Shown: piece after piece, positions 17,223 through 25,898 of the stretch
How positions within the stretch are numbered: position 1 is the first letter of the stretch
Layout of the letters: each line of letters begins with the position of its first letter
Assembly (NCBI GenBank): GCA_023423045.1
Contig: JAFAGA010000074.1
Location: 20,486-84,485, forward strand
From: Bacillota bacterium
Lineage (GTDB): Bacteria > Bacillota > Clostridia > Lachnospirales > Lachnospiraceae
DNA: 64,000 bases
Reading direction: 5' to 3'
Made by a program: the position numbers and the translations under genes
Notes under the pieces: model-generated
The model's input: the letters and a program-made list of their open reading frames with translations, nothing else
Database searches by the model: none
What the model was told of the DNA's origin: nothing

Positions 17223-19034
17223 ATGTATTTACGTAAGATCCAGCGCCCCCAGGGTGTTTACCTTGCAATCCAGGAAAGCTATTATGACAGTTCCAGCAGG
17301 CAAAGCCGGACCCGTACCGTCCAGAGTCTCGGATATTTAGAAGCCTTAAAAGCGGAACACGATGATCCCATCGCTTTCTTTACCCAGAAAGCCCTGGAAA
17401 TGACGAAACAAAAGAAGACAGAAAAATCTATCACCATAACGACTGACTCCCATACAAAAATGAATACGGATACAGACGATGTCCGCAACATCGGTTACGG
17501 TGTGTTAAAGGATCTGTATAAAAAACTGGAACTGGACAAGTTTTGGAACTGGAAGACAAGAAATCTTTCCATAGAATTCAGTGTGGACCAGATTTTCCGG
17601 CTGCTTGTCTTCTCGCACGTTCTTAATTCTGCCTCAAAGAACGGAACCTTTGAACACAGAAATTTCTACTTTGAAGACTTTAGTGATTTTTCCCTTGATG
17701 ACATCTATCACGCGCTGGACATCATCTGTGACAATAAGGAAGCCCTGCAGAAATGGATTTATGACCATTCTGCTAATATCTGTACCAGGGACATGTCCGT
17801 ATCTTATTTTGACTGCACGAATTATTACTTTGATATCGGGCGGTCAGACATGGATACACTGGATGCTAACGGTAACCCAGTGGATAAAGAAGGGAATCCG
17901 GCAGCCGCAAAATACAGGAAACGTGGCCCCGAAAGGAACCACCGCCCAGATCCCATTGTTGAAATGGGGTTACTGATGGACCGGAACGGCATCCCCTTCG
18001 CTTTTGATTTATTTCCCGGGAATGAATCCGAGAAAGTCCATATGCGTCCGATTATTAACCGTGTTAAAAATGAATTTTCTGATAGCCGCATTATTTTTGT
18101 GGCAGACAGGGGATTAAATACCTCTGACAACATTTATTATCTGAATGGAGATAATAAAGGAGACCATAATCAGCGTGACGGATATGTCTATGGGCAAACA
18201 ATAAGAGAAGCAGACGCAGAATTTAAAAAATGGGTTTTAGGGGGTGGATACCGCATTTATAAAGTCATAAATGATGATGGAGAAGAAGTATCCTTCCAGC
18301 ACAAATCCAGAATTTATCCCAAAGAGCTACATGTAAATGTAACAAAGCCGGGGAGAAAGAATCCATTAAAGAAAACGGTTTCTATTAACCAAAAGCAAAT
18401 GGTCTATTATTCGGGAAAATATGCAAAAAAACAACAGGCCGACAGAGAAGTAATGATCCAGCGGGCAAAAGATTTGATTAAGCATCCCAAGAAGTATGAT
18501 AAAGTAACATCTGCAGGTTCTGCTGCATATGTCCTAAATATAGCTTTTGACAAAAACACCGGAGAAATCGTTGAAGGGAAATCCCTCGGGCTGGATTTTA
18601 AAAAAATCGAAGAAGAAAAGAAATATGACGGGTATTATTCCATCGTAACCAGTGAATTGGATATGTCAGATACAGAAGTGCGGGAGGTTTACCGTGGCCT
18701 GATCCGTATCGAGGATACCTTCAAAATATCCAAAACAGAGTTTGATTCCAGACCGGTCTTTGTCCGTACCAACGACCACATAGATGCACACTTCACGACT
18801 TGTTTTACAGCACTGGTACTAATCCGGTTGCTACAGACAAAACTGGAGAACAAATATCCTGTTGGAAAAATCATAAATGCCTTGAAAAAATACTGCTGTG
18901 TACCTCTTGATACAAACACCTATCAGTTCACTTATTACGATGAGATCCTTGCAGCCTGTGGCAGAACCTTTGACATGGAATTAGACAATAAATACCGTAC
19001 ACGCCAGCAGATACAACGTCTTCTACGGTACTAA
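17223..19034 (+). CDS. IS1634-type (IS4 superfamily) DDE transposase
   Basis: A 603-residue transposase that appears full length. The DDE triad can be read: D197 in VSYFDCTN, D295 in FVADRGLN, and E497 in the YRGLIRIEDTFKISK segment, the Y-x2-L-x3-E-x6-K form of the IS4-type YREK signature (Y490, K504). A long beta-rich insert separates the second Asp from Glu, as usual in IS1634 proteins. No internal stops or frameshifts, so it could be active. The small P-loop gene ends only three bases upstream. Confidence 0.93.
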   Translation: MYLRKIQRPQGVYLAIQESYYDSSSRQSRTRTVQSLGYLEALKAEHDDPIAFFTQKALEMTKQKKTEKSITITTDSHTKMNTDTDDVRNIGYGVLKDLYKKLELDKFWNWKTRNLSIEFSVDQIFRLLVFSHVLNSASKNGTFEHRNFYFEDFSDFSLDDIYHALDIICDNKEALQKWIYDHSANICTRDMSVSYFDCTNYYFDIGRSDMDTLDANGNPVDKEGNPAAAKYRKRGPERNHRPDPIVEMGLLMDRNGIPFAFDLFPGNESEKVHMRPIINRVKNEFSDSRIIFVADRGLNTSDNIYYLNGDNKGDHNQRDGYVYGQTIREADAEFKKWVLGGGYRIYKVINDDGEEVSFQHKSRIYPKELHVNVTKPGRKNPLKKTVSINQKQMVYYSGKYAKKQQADREVMIQRAKDLIKHPKKYDKVTSAGSAAYVLNIAFDKNTGEIVEGKSLGLDFKKIEEEKKYDGYYSIVTSELDMSDTEVREVYRGLIRIEDTFKISKTEFDSRPVFVRTNDHIDAHFTTCFTALVLIRLLQTKLENKYPVGKIINALKKYCCVPLDTNTYQFTYYDEILAACGRTFDMELDNKYRTRQQIQRLLRY

Positions 19035-19084
19035 TATTTTTTATTATTCTCAAACAAGGTGCCTGTACGCTATACAAAGGAAAT

Positions 19085-19120
19085 GGCGCAGCCCAGTGTT
19101 TACAATGGTTGCGCCGTTTT
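19085..19120 (+). terminator. terminator hairpin of the transposase unit
   Basis: GGCGCAGCC (from 19085) pairs with GGTTGCGCC (ending 19115, one G-U pair) and is followed by GTTTTTG. It lies about 50 bases after the transposase stop. Confidence 0.7.
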
Positions 19121-19136
19121 TGCTTCCAAACTTGAG

Positions 19137-19273
19137 ATGTCCTTATCATAATACGGTGAAAATAAAATGTCAAGACAAAATTAGCGCTCTTTAACCAAGA
19201 GTGCTAATAACGCAATGTCTTTTTTCCCGTTAACCCTATTTCTCCCGTCAGTCCTCCTCAAAAAAGATGGCCT
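19137..19273. repeat. direct repeat copy B flanking the inserted segment
   Basis: Second copy of the 137-bp repeat (see 14679-14815), five substitutions away. It contains the true 3' end of the DUF5721 gene plus a second promoter/CIRCE unit on the minus strand, now separated from htpG by the insertion. Four of the five differences fall in or next to the CIRCE. Confidence 0.95.
19145..19207 (-). promoter_or_regulatory. orphan second htpG-type promoter with degenerate CIRCE
   Basis: TTGACA-N17-TATGAT is intact (19173-19145, minus strand). The adjacent operator reads TTAGCGCTC-N9-GAGTGCTAA (19181-19207), one substitution from consensus. No gene starts behind it: transcription would run antisense into the transposase gene. 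Confidence 0.75.
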
Positions 19274-19748
19274 GCTCCTTCAGTATCTCCTTCACTCGCT
19301 TATCCCATTCCTGCTCCAGGGTCTTATCCAGGGTAAAGGTCTTGATTGCGGTTCCCGTAATGATATGAAGTATGTTCTTCTCAAATCTGACATTCAGGTA
19401 TAAACCGCCCAGCTCCTGTTCGCTGATTCTTCCGCCGGAGCGCTGCAGCAACTCCTCGCTTTGCAGTCTGGGCAGCTGGAATACGATTTTTAAGGAAAGG
19501 GGTGTCTTATTTCCCTTAATCATGGAGTAGACAACCGTTCTTACATCACTCCAAAGGATATTACGGCTGTTCTCTCTCCTCTCCTCCAGCTCTTCCTCAG
19601 AGAAAAAGGCTTCATTCAACTGTCCGTTGATGGTAAAGTTAGTAAAGGTCGCCAGCTCCATCTCCCGAAGGATAAAATGGTCAAAGGCGGCTTGTGCAAG
19701 AAGCTTAGCCATAAAAGACTTTACTTCCGTAATCCTCAGCGAAATCAT
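19248..19748 (-). CDS. DUF5721-family protein
   Basis: This 166-residue protein starts MISLRITEVKSFMAKLLAQA and matches, from memory, the small DUF5721 family of Lachnospiraceae; its function is unknown. It is soluble with no catalytic motif visible. It originally lay immediately upstream of the htpG promoter, because the same C-terminal codons and promoter are found at htpG (repeat A). It is now 4.5 kb away. Confidence 0.75.
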   Translation of the reverse strand: MISLRITEVKSFMAKLLAQAAFDHFILREMELATFTNFTINGQLNEAFFSEEELEERRENSRNILWSDVRTVVYSMIKGNKTPLSLKIVFQLPRLQSEELLQRSGGRISEQELGGLYLNVRFEKNILHIITGTAIKTFTLDKTLEQEWDKRVKEILKEQAIFFEED

Positions 19749-19928
19749 AGGTTTCTCTCCTTAAGGCACAACATAATATTGATATGGCAGCAAAGCAACT
19801 TCTCCATAGCTTTCAATTACTTGTAAAAAATGTAAAAACTCAAATGTTTTCCTGGTATAGTTTTTCTTCAAATGACGAACAATAAGAACAGATGATCCCA
19901 TTTCACATCAAACAGGAGGAATGTAATC

Positions 19929-20117
19929 ATGTATTATGAATCTGCCAGAAAAACATATTATCGATTTCCATCCCTTAGCAGCATACAGGATTTTGACAAA
20001 CATCACTATTATCCAGATAAACCCTACTCTTCCGGTGAAAATCTGCGCTTTCAGTCCCAATACGGCGAATATGAGCACTCTTTGGAAGGGTATGAAGATC
20101 ATACGGATATCTTTTAA
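19929..20117 (+). CDS. small Tyr/Ser-rich protein of unknown function
   Basis: A 62-residue hydrophilic protein rich in Tyr, Ser and acidic residues (YESARKTYYRFPSLSS, then HHYYPDKPYSS). An AGGAGG ribosome site sits nine bases before the ATG, and an extended -10-like TGGTATAGT lies at 19853-19861, so expression is plausible. No signal peptide, no known domain. Composition resembles small coat-like or disordered proteins, but that is only a resemblance. Confidence 0.55.
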   Translation: MYYESARKTYYRFPSLSSIQDFDKHHYYPDKPYSSGENLRFQSQYGEYEHSLEGYEDHTDIF

Positions 20118-20187
20118 ACAAAATTAAAAAAGTAAACGTCAATAAAAGGTCAGCAATAACAGCAACAAGAGTAATAAGAAGATGGAC

Positions 20188-20211
20188 GGGGGCTTTTTTG
20201 CAACAGCCCCC
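20188..20211 (+). terminator. G/C-rich hairpin after the small gene
   Basis: GGGGGCT (20188-20194) pairs with AGCCCCC (20205-20211); the loop contains TTTTTT but little T follows the stem. Probably terminates the small gene, with reduced confidence because of the poor U-tract. Confidence 0.45.
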
Positions 20212-20262
20212 GCTATTCGTTATAAACTGTGCCTTCCCATTTGCAACTTCATTCTACTCAAG

Positions 20263-20340
20263 TTAACAATCTACGGTTTCCTCCATTTTATTAACCAGCA
20301 GCTTATCATCGTCCACGATAAGGATACGGATATTTCCCAT
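20263..20340 (-). pseudogene. truncated receiver-domain remnant
   Basis: Behind a good GGGAGG ribosome site, ATG at 20340 opens 25 codons reading MGNIRILIVDDDKLLVNKME then ETVDC-stop. This is the first beta strand and acidic pocket (VDDD) of a response-regulator receiver; the rest of the gene is absent. It looks like the 5' stub of a deleted response regulator. Confidence 0.7.
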
Positions 20341-20370
20341 AAATAGCATCCTCCCTTTGCCTTTCTTCAT

Positions 20371-21039
20371 TTACAGATATATTTTAAGCAGTGCTAATAC
20401 GAGAAGATGAGCGGGATAAAAGATATAGAATGCATACTTTATATTTTTTCCCTTCTGCCCGTTATAAAGGAAGATTGGCAGCATTGCAAGTACCGCAAAA
20501 GTTTGAATTCGGTTGATCGAAATAGATACCAGCAGCAGTGCCCCTGTACACAGAAGCCTGTTCCCACGGAAGAAATAAAAAGCCACAATCAGTGCTATTC
20601 CTGCCGCTCCATAATCCGTTCTCAAATATTCGGCAGCAACACAGAAGCCGAGAACAAGAAGGATATTCAGCACATTAACCGCAAAAGCATTCTTCTCAAA
20701 CCTCGTCTTCGCTTCTTTCATCAGGAAGAGGCACAAAAGCCCCAGAAACAGGGTAAAGAAAATATTCTGATGTTTAAATTCCAGAATTTTTCCATAAAAG
20801 GCAAGATCAAAGGGTACTTCGGAAATCAGGACAAATGCTCCCATTCGCATCAGATATTTCCTGGCATCTCTCGTGTGACAGAAGCCCTCCACCAGCAAGA
20901 ACACAAAGATCGGGAAAGAAAGCCTCCCGATGTAGCGCATCGCCAGCCAAAGGGCCGTATTACTGGGGATCAGCACCGCTGCCGTATGATCAATCAGCAT
21001 GGTGATAATCGCTATTATCTTCAAATAAAATGAATTCAC
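20371..21039 (-). CDS. TraX-family membrane protein
   Basis: About 222 residues with six or seven hydrophobic segments and the TraX-type N-terminus (FYLKIIAIITMLIDHTAAVL). It continues RYIGRLSFPIFVFLLVEGF, then a FKHQNIFFTLFLG segment. In F plasmid TraX acetylates pilin; chromosomal homologues in Firmicutes are assumed to be membrane acyltransferases of unknown substrate. I prefer the GTG at 21039, eight bases after AAGGGGGGG, over the GTG at 21048, which overlaps the ribosome site. Confidence 0.85.
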   Translation of the reverse strand: MNSFYLKIIAIITMLIDHTAAVLIPSNTALWLAMRYIGRLSFPIFVFLLVEGFCHTRDARKYLMRMGAFVLISEVPFDLAFYGKILEFKHQNIFFTLFLGLLCLFLMKEAKTRFEKNAFAVNVLNILLVLGFCVAAEYLRTDYGAAGIALIVAFYFFRGNRLLCTGALLLVSISINRIQTFAVLAMLPIFLYNGQKGKNIKYAFYIFYPAHLLVLALLKIYL

Positions 21040-21253
21040 CGCTTTCACCCCCCCTTACATTCTTTTTTAGCCTTTCGTCTTTTCCTTATATCCTACAAAG
21101 GTTATTTCATCCAAAATCCACATATCTGCATATCTCATATTTGGTATTTGCATATTTAATATCTGCGCATCTGGACCCTGCATATCTGAACTCTACATAG
21201 TCCTATTACATATGCATTCATCCCGCGTCCACATATTCACCCGGTTCTCAATG

Positions 21254-21919
21254 TTAGATATGCATCTTTCTGTTTAATTCCGCCTTCATATTATCTCCCT
21301 CAAACAGGATCAAAGCCGCCAGGCTGATGGCGCTTGTCGCCACACAGATCACCGAAGGAAAGATGACATTTAATACGCCGGTCAGGATAAAAATAATTGG
21401 AATAAAACCAAAGATAATATCAATGGACAGATACACAATCAAATCCCTGACACCGATTTTCAATATTTTAGCCGCAATCGCCATAACCACCATGGCACCA
21501 AAGCATACCGACGGTATCACAAAATCCAGGGACCATCCCAGCCATCCCATGGACCAGTCCCATAGAACGGACAGCACACTCAGGAGCACCACCTGCCAGA
21601 CAATGGCCTTGGGAATATTGCTCTTCTTGCGAATGATAGCAAACAGGCTAATCCACATACAGCAAATACCTGCCGCCACAATCAGCGACCACCTGGAATC
21701 CCGGGTGAAAATCAGATTAATAGCAAAGCTGACAACAATAGCTGCGACGGATACCAGAATGATGATTCGGATAAATATATTGAATTCCTGAAATATCGTA
21801 GGGATATTGGGGAATATTTCTTCCTCCGCCCCTCCATTTTCTCTTATTATTCCTCCGCAGAGCGGGCATACCTCATATTTTCCCTGCAGGGATATCTTGC
21901 AATTATCACATTTTAACAT
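21254..21919 (-). CDS. zinc-ribbon membrane protein, DUF6320-like
   Basis: 221 residues. The N-terminus carries two Cys pairs (CDNC and CPLC, about residues 4-21) forming a zinc ribbon, followed by about six transmembrane segments (from residue 45 on). It resembles DUF6320. AGGAGG precedes the ATG. It lies 24 bases after the condensation-type acyltransferase gene on the same strand, so the two are probably co-transcribed and work together. Function unknown. Confidence 0.7.
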   Translation of the reverse strand: MLKCDNCKISLQGKYEVCPLCGGIIRENGGAEEEIFPNIPTIFQEFNIFIRIIILVSVAAIVVSFAINLIFTRDSRWSLIVAAGICCMWISLFAIIRKKSNIPKAIVWQVVLLSVLSVLWDWSMGWLGWSLDFVIPSVCFGAMVVMAIAAKILKIGVRDLIVYLSIDIIFGFIPIIFILTGVLNVIFPSVICVATSAISLAALILFEGDNMKAELNRKMHI

Positions 21920-21943
21920 CCGTCAACCTCCTAAAGCGTTTTG

Positions 21944-23200
21944 TTAATTAGAGGCAATGATCACCTGAGCTCCCTCATCTGTCAACATACGGAAGAAATT
22001 CTTCTGAATTTCCGTCCCCACATAAGGAGAGGTGAAGCTGATCACCAACTCATCTCCAAAAGAGCACATAGCAATCTGTGGTCTGCTGGCGCTGGTAAAA
22101 CAATCAAACAGGCGGATATACGGAACCAATTCCGGTGTAGTCGTAATCTTGCCGATGTTGGATAAGGTTGCGGTAATTCCGCGGTCACTCAGATAGTTCG
22201 CGAAGCGAAGGATCACATCCTTGACTGCCAGGGGAATCACCCTCATAAATGCATTGTGCTCCAGAGCGGACAGCCTGTTTATATGTGTGCCGAGTCTTTC
22301 CCTGGTAAGCTCTCTGGCAAAGGACTCCTTCACCGCCGCAATGATATCCCCCAGCTCGTCCGAATTCTTAGCAAAATGATAGCTGACATTAATGGTGGTA
22401 AAGAAATTTCTGGCGGTCACAGAGGGAAAATAAGTCCTCAGATTCACAGGCACCGTAAGTGTCACAGGGTACTTCCGGCTTCTGGCCGGCATATCCATTG
22501 ATATGGCCTTCATATAGAGTGCGGTCAAATAGATGGTCATCGTGGTGTCATAACGGTGGGCCTGCTCCAGCACCTGCCGGACCGAGGTCACCCCCTCCAC
22601 AATCTTCAGCCGGTTATCGATGGACCGTCTCCCGGCGATATGATATGCCCGGCTGAGTTTGATCTTATCCAGCTGCTTATCCCCGCTGTAATGCTTCAGA
22701 AAGCTGTCATCCATCTTCTGAGCAAGGGATGCATCATAGTCGAGCTTCGGCAGCTCCTCACCAAACTTCTCCCCATGCCGCAGCGTCAGATAATAATATA
22801 CAATTGTCTTTAAAAAGCCCAGTGCGCCGGTTCCGTCCGTCAGCGCGTGGTACATCTCCAGATTAATCCTCCGGTTATAATAGGATACCTCAAAGAGAAG
22901 GTTTCGGCGGTTTACCCGGTACAGCATGCTGCAGGGAAGCTTTTTCTCCTCCGTAACCTCCGGCCTGGCATCCGTGCTCTCAAAATAATACCAGAACATC
23001 CCCTTACGTAATACCGTCTGATAGACGGGAAACATGGGGAGAGCCTTATCCAGCGCCCTCTGCAGGGTATCACGGTCAATCTCTTCCTTCAGCTCGCATA
23101 CAAACCGAAAGACTTTGGTGTCTTTTTCGCTGGTATTGGGCGGAAATATCTTCGCAGCATTATCCAGCTTCATCCATTCCACAGGTTTTCGTCTCGTCAC
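21944..23200 (-). CDS. condensation-domain-like acyltransferase
   Basis: A 418-residue stand-alone protein of the condensation/alcohol-acetyltransferase superfamily (chloramphenicol-acetyltransferase fold). The catalytic motif HxxxDG is visible as YHALTDGTGAL near residue 118. Later segments VTLTVPVNLRTYFPS and NFFTTINVSY resemble the solvent-channel regions of PapA/condensation proteins. Such enzymes acylate an alcohol or amine using an activated acyl donor; the substrate is unknown. GTG start with an AGGGGGA ribosome site. It lies between the esterase and the DUF6320-like gene. Confidence 0.78.
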   Translation of the reverse strand: MTRRKPVEWMKLDNAAKIFPPNTSEKDTKVFRFVCELKEEIDRDTLQRALDKALPMFPVYQTVLRKGMFWYYFESTDARPEVTEEKKLPCSMLYRVNRRNLLFEVSYYNRRINLEMYHALTDGTGALGFLKTIVYYYLTLRHGEKFGEELPKLDYDASLAQKMDDSFLKHYSGDKQLDKIKLSRAYHIAGRRSIDNRLKIVEGVTSVRQVLEQAHRYDTTMTIYLTALYMKAISMDMPARSRKYPVTLTVPVNLRTYFPSVTARNFFTTINVSYHFAKNSDELGDIIAAVKESFARELTRERLGTHINRLSALEHNAFMRVIPLAVKDVILRFANYLSDRGITATLSNIGKITTTPELVPYIRLFDCFTSASRPQIAMCSFGDELVISFTSPYVGTEIQKNFFRMLTDEGAQVIIASN

Positions 23201-23332
23201 GGATCCTGATCCCCCTTCCGATGTCTATTAATTAAACCAATGAGGCGCCCTGTCAGGGGTGCCGATCGCTATTTCTATTTACCTAATTATTAACGTCTTT
23301 TCCATAAATTATCTTCATTATTAAAATTCCCA

Positions 23333-24259
23333 TTACTCCGGACTGTTCAGAAATCGGTTCATCAACTCATAGCTCCTTTTTACATGAACAAAACGCCTCG
23401 GCAAAGAGAGAAATCCATGGAGGGCATCCTTCATACGGTATACCTCAACCTGGTTGCCTGCCTCAAAAAGCTTCTTGCCATAAGCCTCGGCCTCATCCCT
23501 CAGGGGATCGTACTGGGCTGTAATAATCAGGGTTCTTGGCTGACGGGACAGATCTTCCGCCCGTATGGGAGCCAGATAAGGATTCTGAAGGTCCCCATCA
23601 CTGCTTTTGTATAAATCGATATATTCACAAATCCTCTTGGTGGTAAGCAAAAAATCCGTTCCATTCTCCACGAGTGACGGATAGGGCGAGTTCTCGCTGT
23701 GGTCACTGTCCGCCGAAGGGTAGATCAGTATCTGCCTGGCAGGCAGAAAGCTTCCCCGGTCCCTTGCCATCAGTGATACGGCTGCTGCCAGGTTTCCTCC
23801 GGCGCTGTCACCGATCAAAGTGATATCCTCCTGCTTCACATCGAACAGCTTTGCATTTTCATAGATTTCCTTTGTGACCGCGTAGCAGTCCTCCGGTGCC
23901 GCAGGAAATTTATGCTCCGGTGCCAGCCGGTAGTCCACGGAGATCACCAGATGTCCCGTCTGCTTGGCCATGTTGGCGCAGACATTGGTATAGGTATCGA
24001 TATTACCGATCACCCATCCGCCTCCATGAAAAAAAATCAACAGCTTCTTCAGTGCATACTCGGGAGATGGCAGGAAGATACGCACCGGAATCTCATGCTC
24101 TCCAGCCGATACCTTGTGGTCCCACATCTTATACAGCGGCTTGATTACAGGGTGCGCTGCTGTTGTCAGCTGCCTCTGCAGCTTATAGGTTTTTTTCATG
24201 TCCAAATCCGGATACGACAAGGCTTTCAAAGCAATTCTCATCGCCTTATTGATTGCCAT
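23333..24259 (-). CDS. alpha/beta hydrolase (hormone-sensitive-lipase-type esterase)
   Basis: About 308 residues. The HSL-family oxyanion motif HGGGW (FFHGGGWVIGN), the nucleophile elbow GDSAGG, and a C-terminal His (ALHGFLSLP) with an upstream Asp (QYDPLRDEAE) complete the catalytic triad. Cytoplasmic; hydrolyses short-chain esters in characterised relatives. GGAGG is five bases before the ATG at 24259, preferred over an ATG four codons earlier. It is 133 bases upstream of the acyltransferase on the same strand, so the trio may handle one ester or acylated product. Confidence 0.88.
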   Translation of the reverse strand: MAINKAMRIALKALSYPDLDMKKTYKLQRQLTTAAHPVIKPLYKMWDHKVSAGEHEIPVRIFLPSPEYALKKLLIFFHGGGWVIGNIDTYTNVCANMAKQTGHLVISVDYRLAPEHKFPAAPEDCYAVTKEIYENAKLFDVKQEDITLIGDSAGGNLAAAVSLMARDRGSFLPARQILIYPSADSDHSENSPYPSLVENGTDFLLTTKRICEYIDLYKSSDGDLQNPYLAPIRAEDLSRQPRTLIITAQYDPLRDEAEAYGKKLFEAGNQVEVYRMKDALHGFLSLPRRFVHVKRSYELMNRFLNSPE

Positions 24260-24692
24260 ACAGACCTCCATCCCTTTCCTTAAAGAGAAAAAACATCGCT
24301 AATCTCAGCAATTTAATTCTACTCAAGATGCATATAAAAGTCAAATAAATCCGTATGTCACCGCCTCAGCGCAATATTGACATCAGGTTTTTGGTATATT
24401 ACTTTTCCCTTTTCGCATCACATTGAATGATAAAAACGGAAATTTACTTACAAAAACCCTGAACGCCGCGGACAACGCCTGCCTTCATAACGATAAGCTG
24501 ATTCCGCTGTCTTTTATTCATTCCTATATCACACGCCGTAAGCAATCTGCTGTCAGCTTCAGTGTTATGCCAAACAAACATTTTTATGGGGGCGGATGCA
24601 TTATTTAGGCGTAACAGTTCAGCCCTCCTTCTTAGTACAGGCTGAACTGTTATATTGGGGCCTATCCGGATGAATATCCTGATCACTTCATA
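24260..24692. other. gene-poor interval with one inverted repeat
   Basis: No convincing gene: short reading frames on both strands lack ribosome sites. The visible structure is an inverted repeat at 24612-24652, TAACAGTTCAGCC pairing with GGCTGAACTGTTA across a 15-base loop, without a T-tract. It may be a terminator for readthrough or an RNA hairpin. Confidence 0.5.
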
Positions 24693-24721
24693 TTCACATT
24701 TATCTATCCATATGTTATAAT
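24693..24721 (+). promoter_or_regulatory. sigma-A promoter of the aldo/keto reductase gene
   Basis: TTCACA (24693-24698), a 17-base spacer and TATAAT (24716-24721), about 60 bases before the ATG; GGAGG lies at 24768-24772. Confidence 0.75.
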
Positions 24722-24780
24722 TATGACATATGCTATCATCATGTATGTAGTATACAAGCAAAAGGATGGAGGAATAAATA

Positions 24781-25881
24781 ATGTATTATAAGGAATACGG
24801 CAGCACAGGAATGAAGGTTTCCGCCATAGGAATGGGAACCATGCGATACGATGATGCCGATGTAAAAGCAGGCAATTTTGAAAAATGCGCCGACGTAGTT
24901 TTATATGCCCATGAAAAAGGCATTAACTTTTTTGATTCCGCTCCGTTTTACTGCAGTGACAAGAGTGAGGAGATCACAGGAATCGCCCTGTCACAGCTGC
25001 CCAGAGACAGCTTCTATATCTCGTCCAAGGTAAATATGAACACTTACGGTGGTAATTTCTCACCCGACACCTTTCGAAAGAAGCTGGAAACCTCTCTGTC
25101 CCGTCTGAAGGTAGATTCCCTGGATTTTTATTATCTGTGGTGCCTGCTTGATCTGGAATCCTTCCGGAAGCAATATGATCTCATGTATTCTTCCTTTGAG
25201 AAGGCAAAGACAGAAGGCCTGATTAAGAATATCACCTTCTCCTCCCATATGCAGGGCAGCCAGCTTGAAGAAGTGGTAAATACAAACTCCTTCCGGGGAA
25301 TGCTGATCGGCTATAATGCCTTGAACTACCGTTTCCGTCAGGCAGGAATTGAAGCAGCCTACAACAACGGCATGGGTATCGTGGTGATGAATCCTCTAGG
25401 CGGGGGCTTAATTCCCAATAACCCGCAGTCCTTCCAATACCTTACCGAGGGAACGGATCTCAATGTGGCCCAGGCGGCCCTCCGCTTTGTAGCATCCCAT
25501 AAGGAAATCTCCGTTGCTCTGTGCGGCTGCACTACCAAAGAGCATGTGGATGATGCGGTGAAATCCGTCGAAAACCTGGAAGAGCGTCCTGCATCGGAAA
25601 TCTGCCAGGAATATGAAGCCAAAGGCGCCTCTTTCAATAATCTTTGCACCGGCTGCGGTTACTGCAAATACTGTCCTCAGGATATTGATATCCCGAAATA
25701 CATGGATTCCTATAATGAGAAGATCCTCGGAAACCAGATTCCCGGCCGGCTGAAGGGACATTGGGGAATCTCGGTTAACAGAGCCGGAGATTGCATCAAA
25801 TGCGGACAATGCGAAACCCTCTGCACCCAGCATCTTCCTATCATGGATCGTCTGGACGAAATTGCGGCCATCAGCCTGTAA
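24781..25881 (+). CDS. aldo/keto reductase with C-terminal 4Fe-4S domain
   Basis: 366 residues. The N-terminal TIM-barrel reductase starts YYKEYGSTGMKVSAIGMGTM, with NFFDSAPFY bearing the family's catalytic Asp and Tyr region. The C-terminal 90 residues contain two ferredoxin-like cysteine clusters: CTGCGYCKYCPQDIDIP and CIKCGQCETLCTQHLPI. This oxidoreductase fusion is common in anaerobes; the physiological substrate is unknown. It is monocistronic, with its own promoter and a strong terminator. Confidence 0.9.
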   Translation: MYYKEYGSTGMKVSAIGMGTMRYDDADVKAGNFEKCADVVLYAHEKGINFFDSAPFYCSDKSEEITGIALSQLPRDSFYISSKVNMNTYGGNFSPDTFRKKLETSLSRLKVDSLDFYYLWCLLDLESFRKQYDLMYSSFEKAKTEGLIKNITFSSHMQGSQLEEVVNTNSFRGMLIGYNALNYRFRQAGIEAAYNNGMGIVVMNPLGGGLIPNNPQSFQYLTEGTDLNVAQAALRFVASHKEISVALCGCTTKEHVDDAVKSVENLEERPASEICQEYEAKGASFNNLCTGCGYCKYCPQDIDIPKYMDSYNEKILGNQIPGRLKGHWGISVNRAGDCIKCGQCETLCTQHLPIMDRLDEIAAISL

Positions 25882-25898
25882 AAATATCCCTCAAAGGT

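Larger units (their letters stand above)
16600..19136 (+). mobile_element. IS1634-type insertion sequence, ends not resolved
   Basis: The unit comprises the P-loop accessory gene, the DDE transposase and the terminator hairpin. Exact ends are not proven. The motif GGCGCAA occurs at 16618-16624 and inverted at 19109-19115 and might belong to terminal repeats, but the match is short and no target-site duplication is visible. The given limits are approximate; the right limit is where direct-repeat copy B begins. Confidence 0.6.

Noticed and set aside
24423..24761. Overlapping short reading frames on both strands before the aldo/keto reductase
   Set aside because: Neither has a ribosome site or recognisable domain. 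The region looks intergenic.
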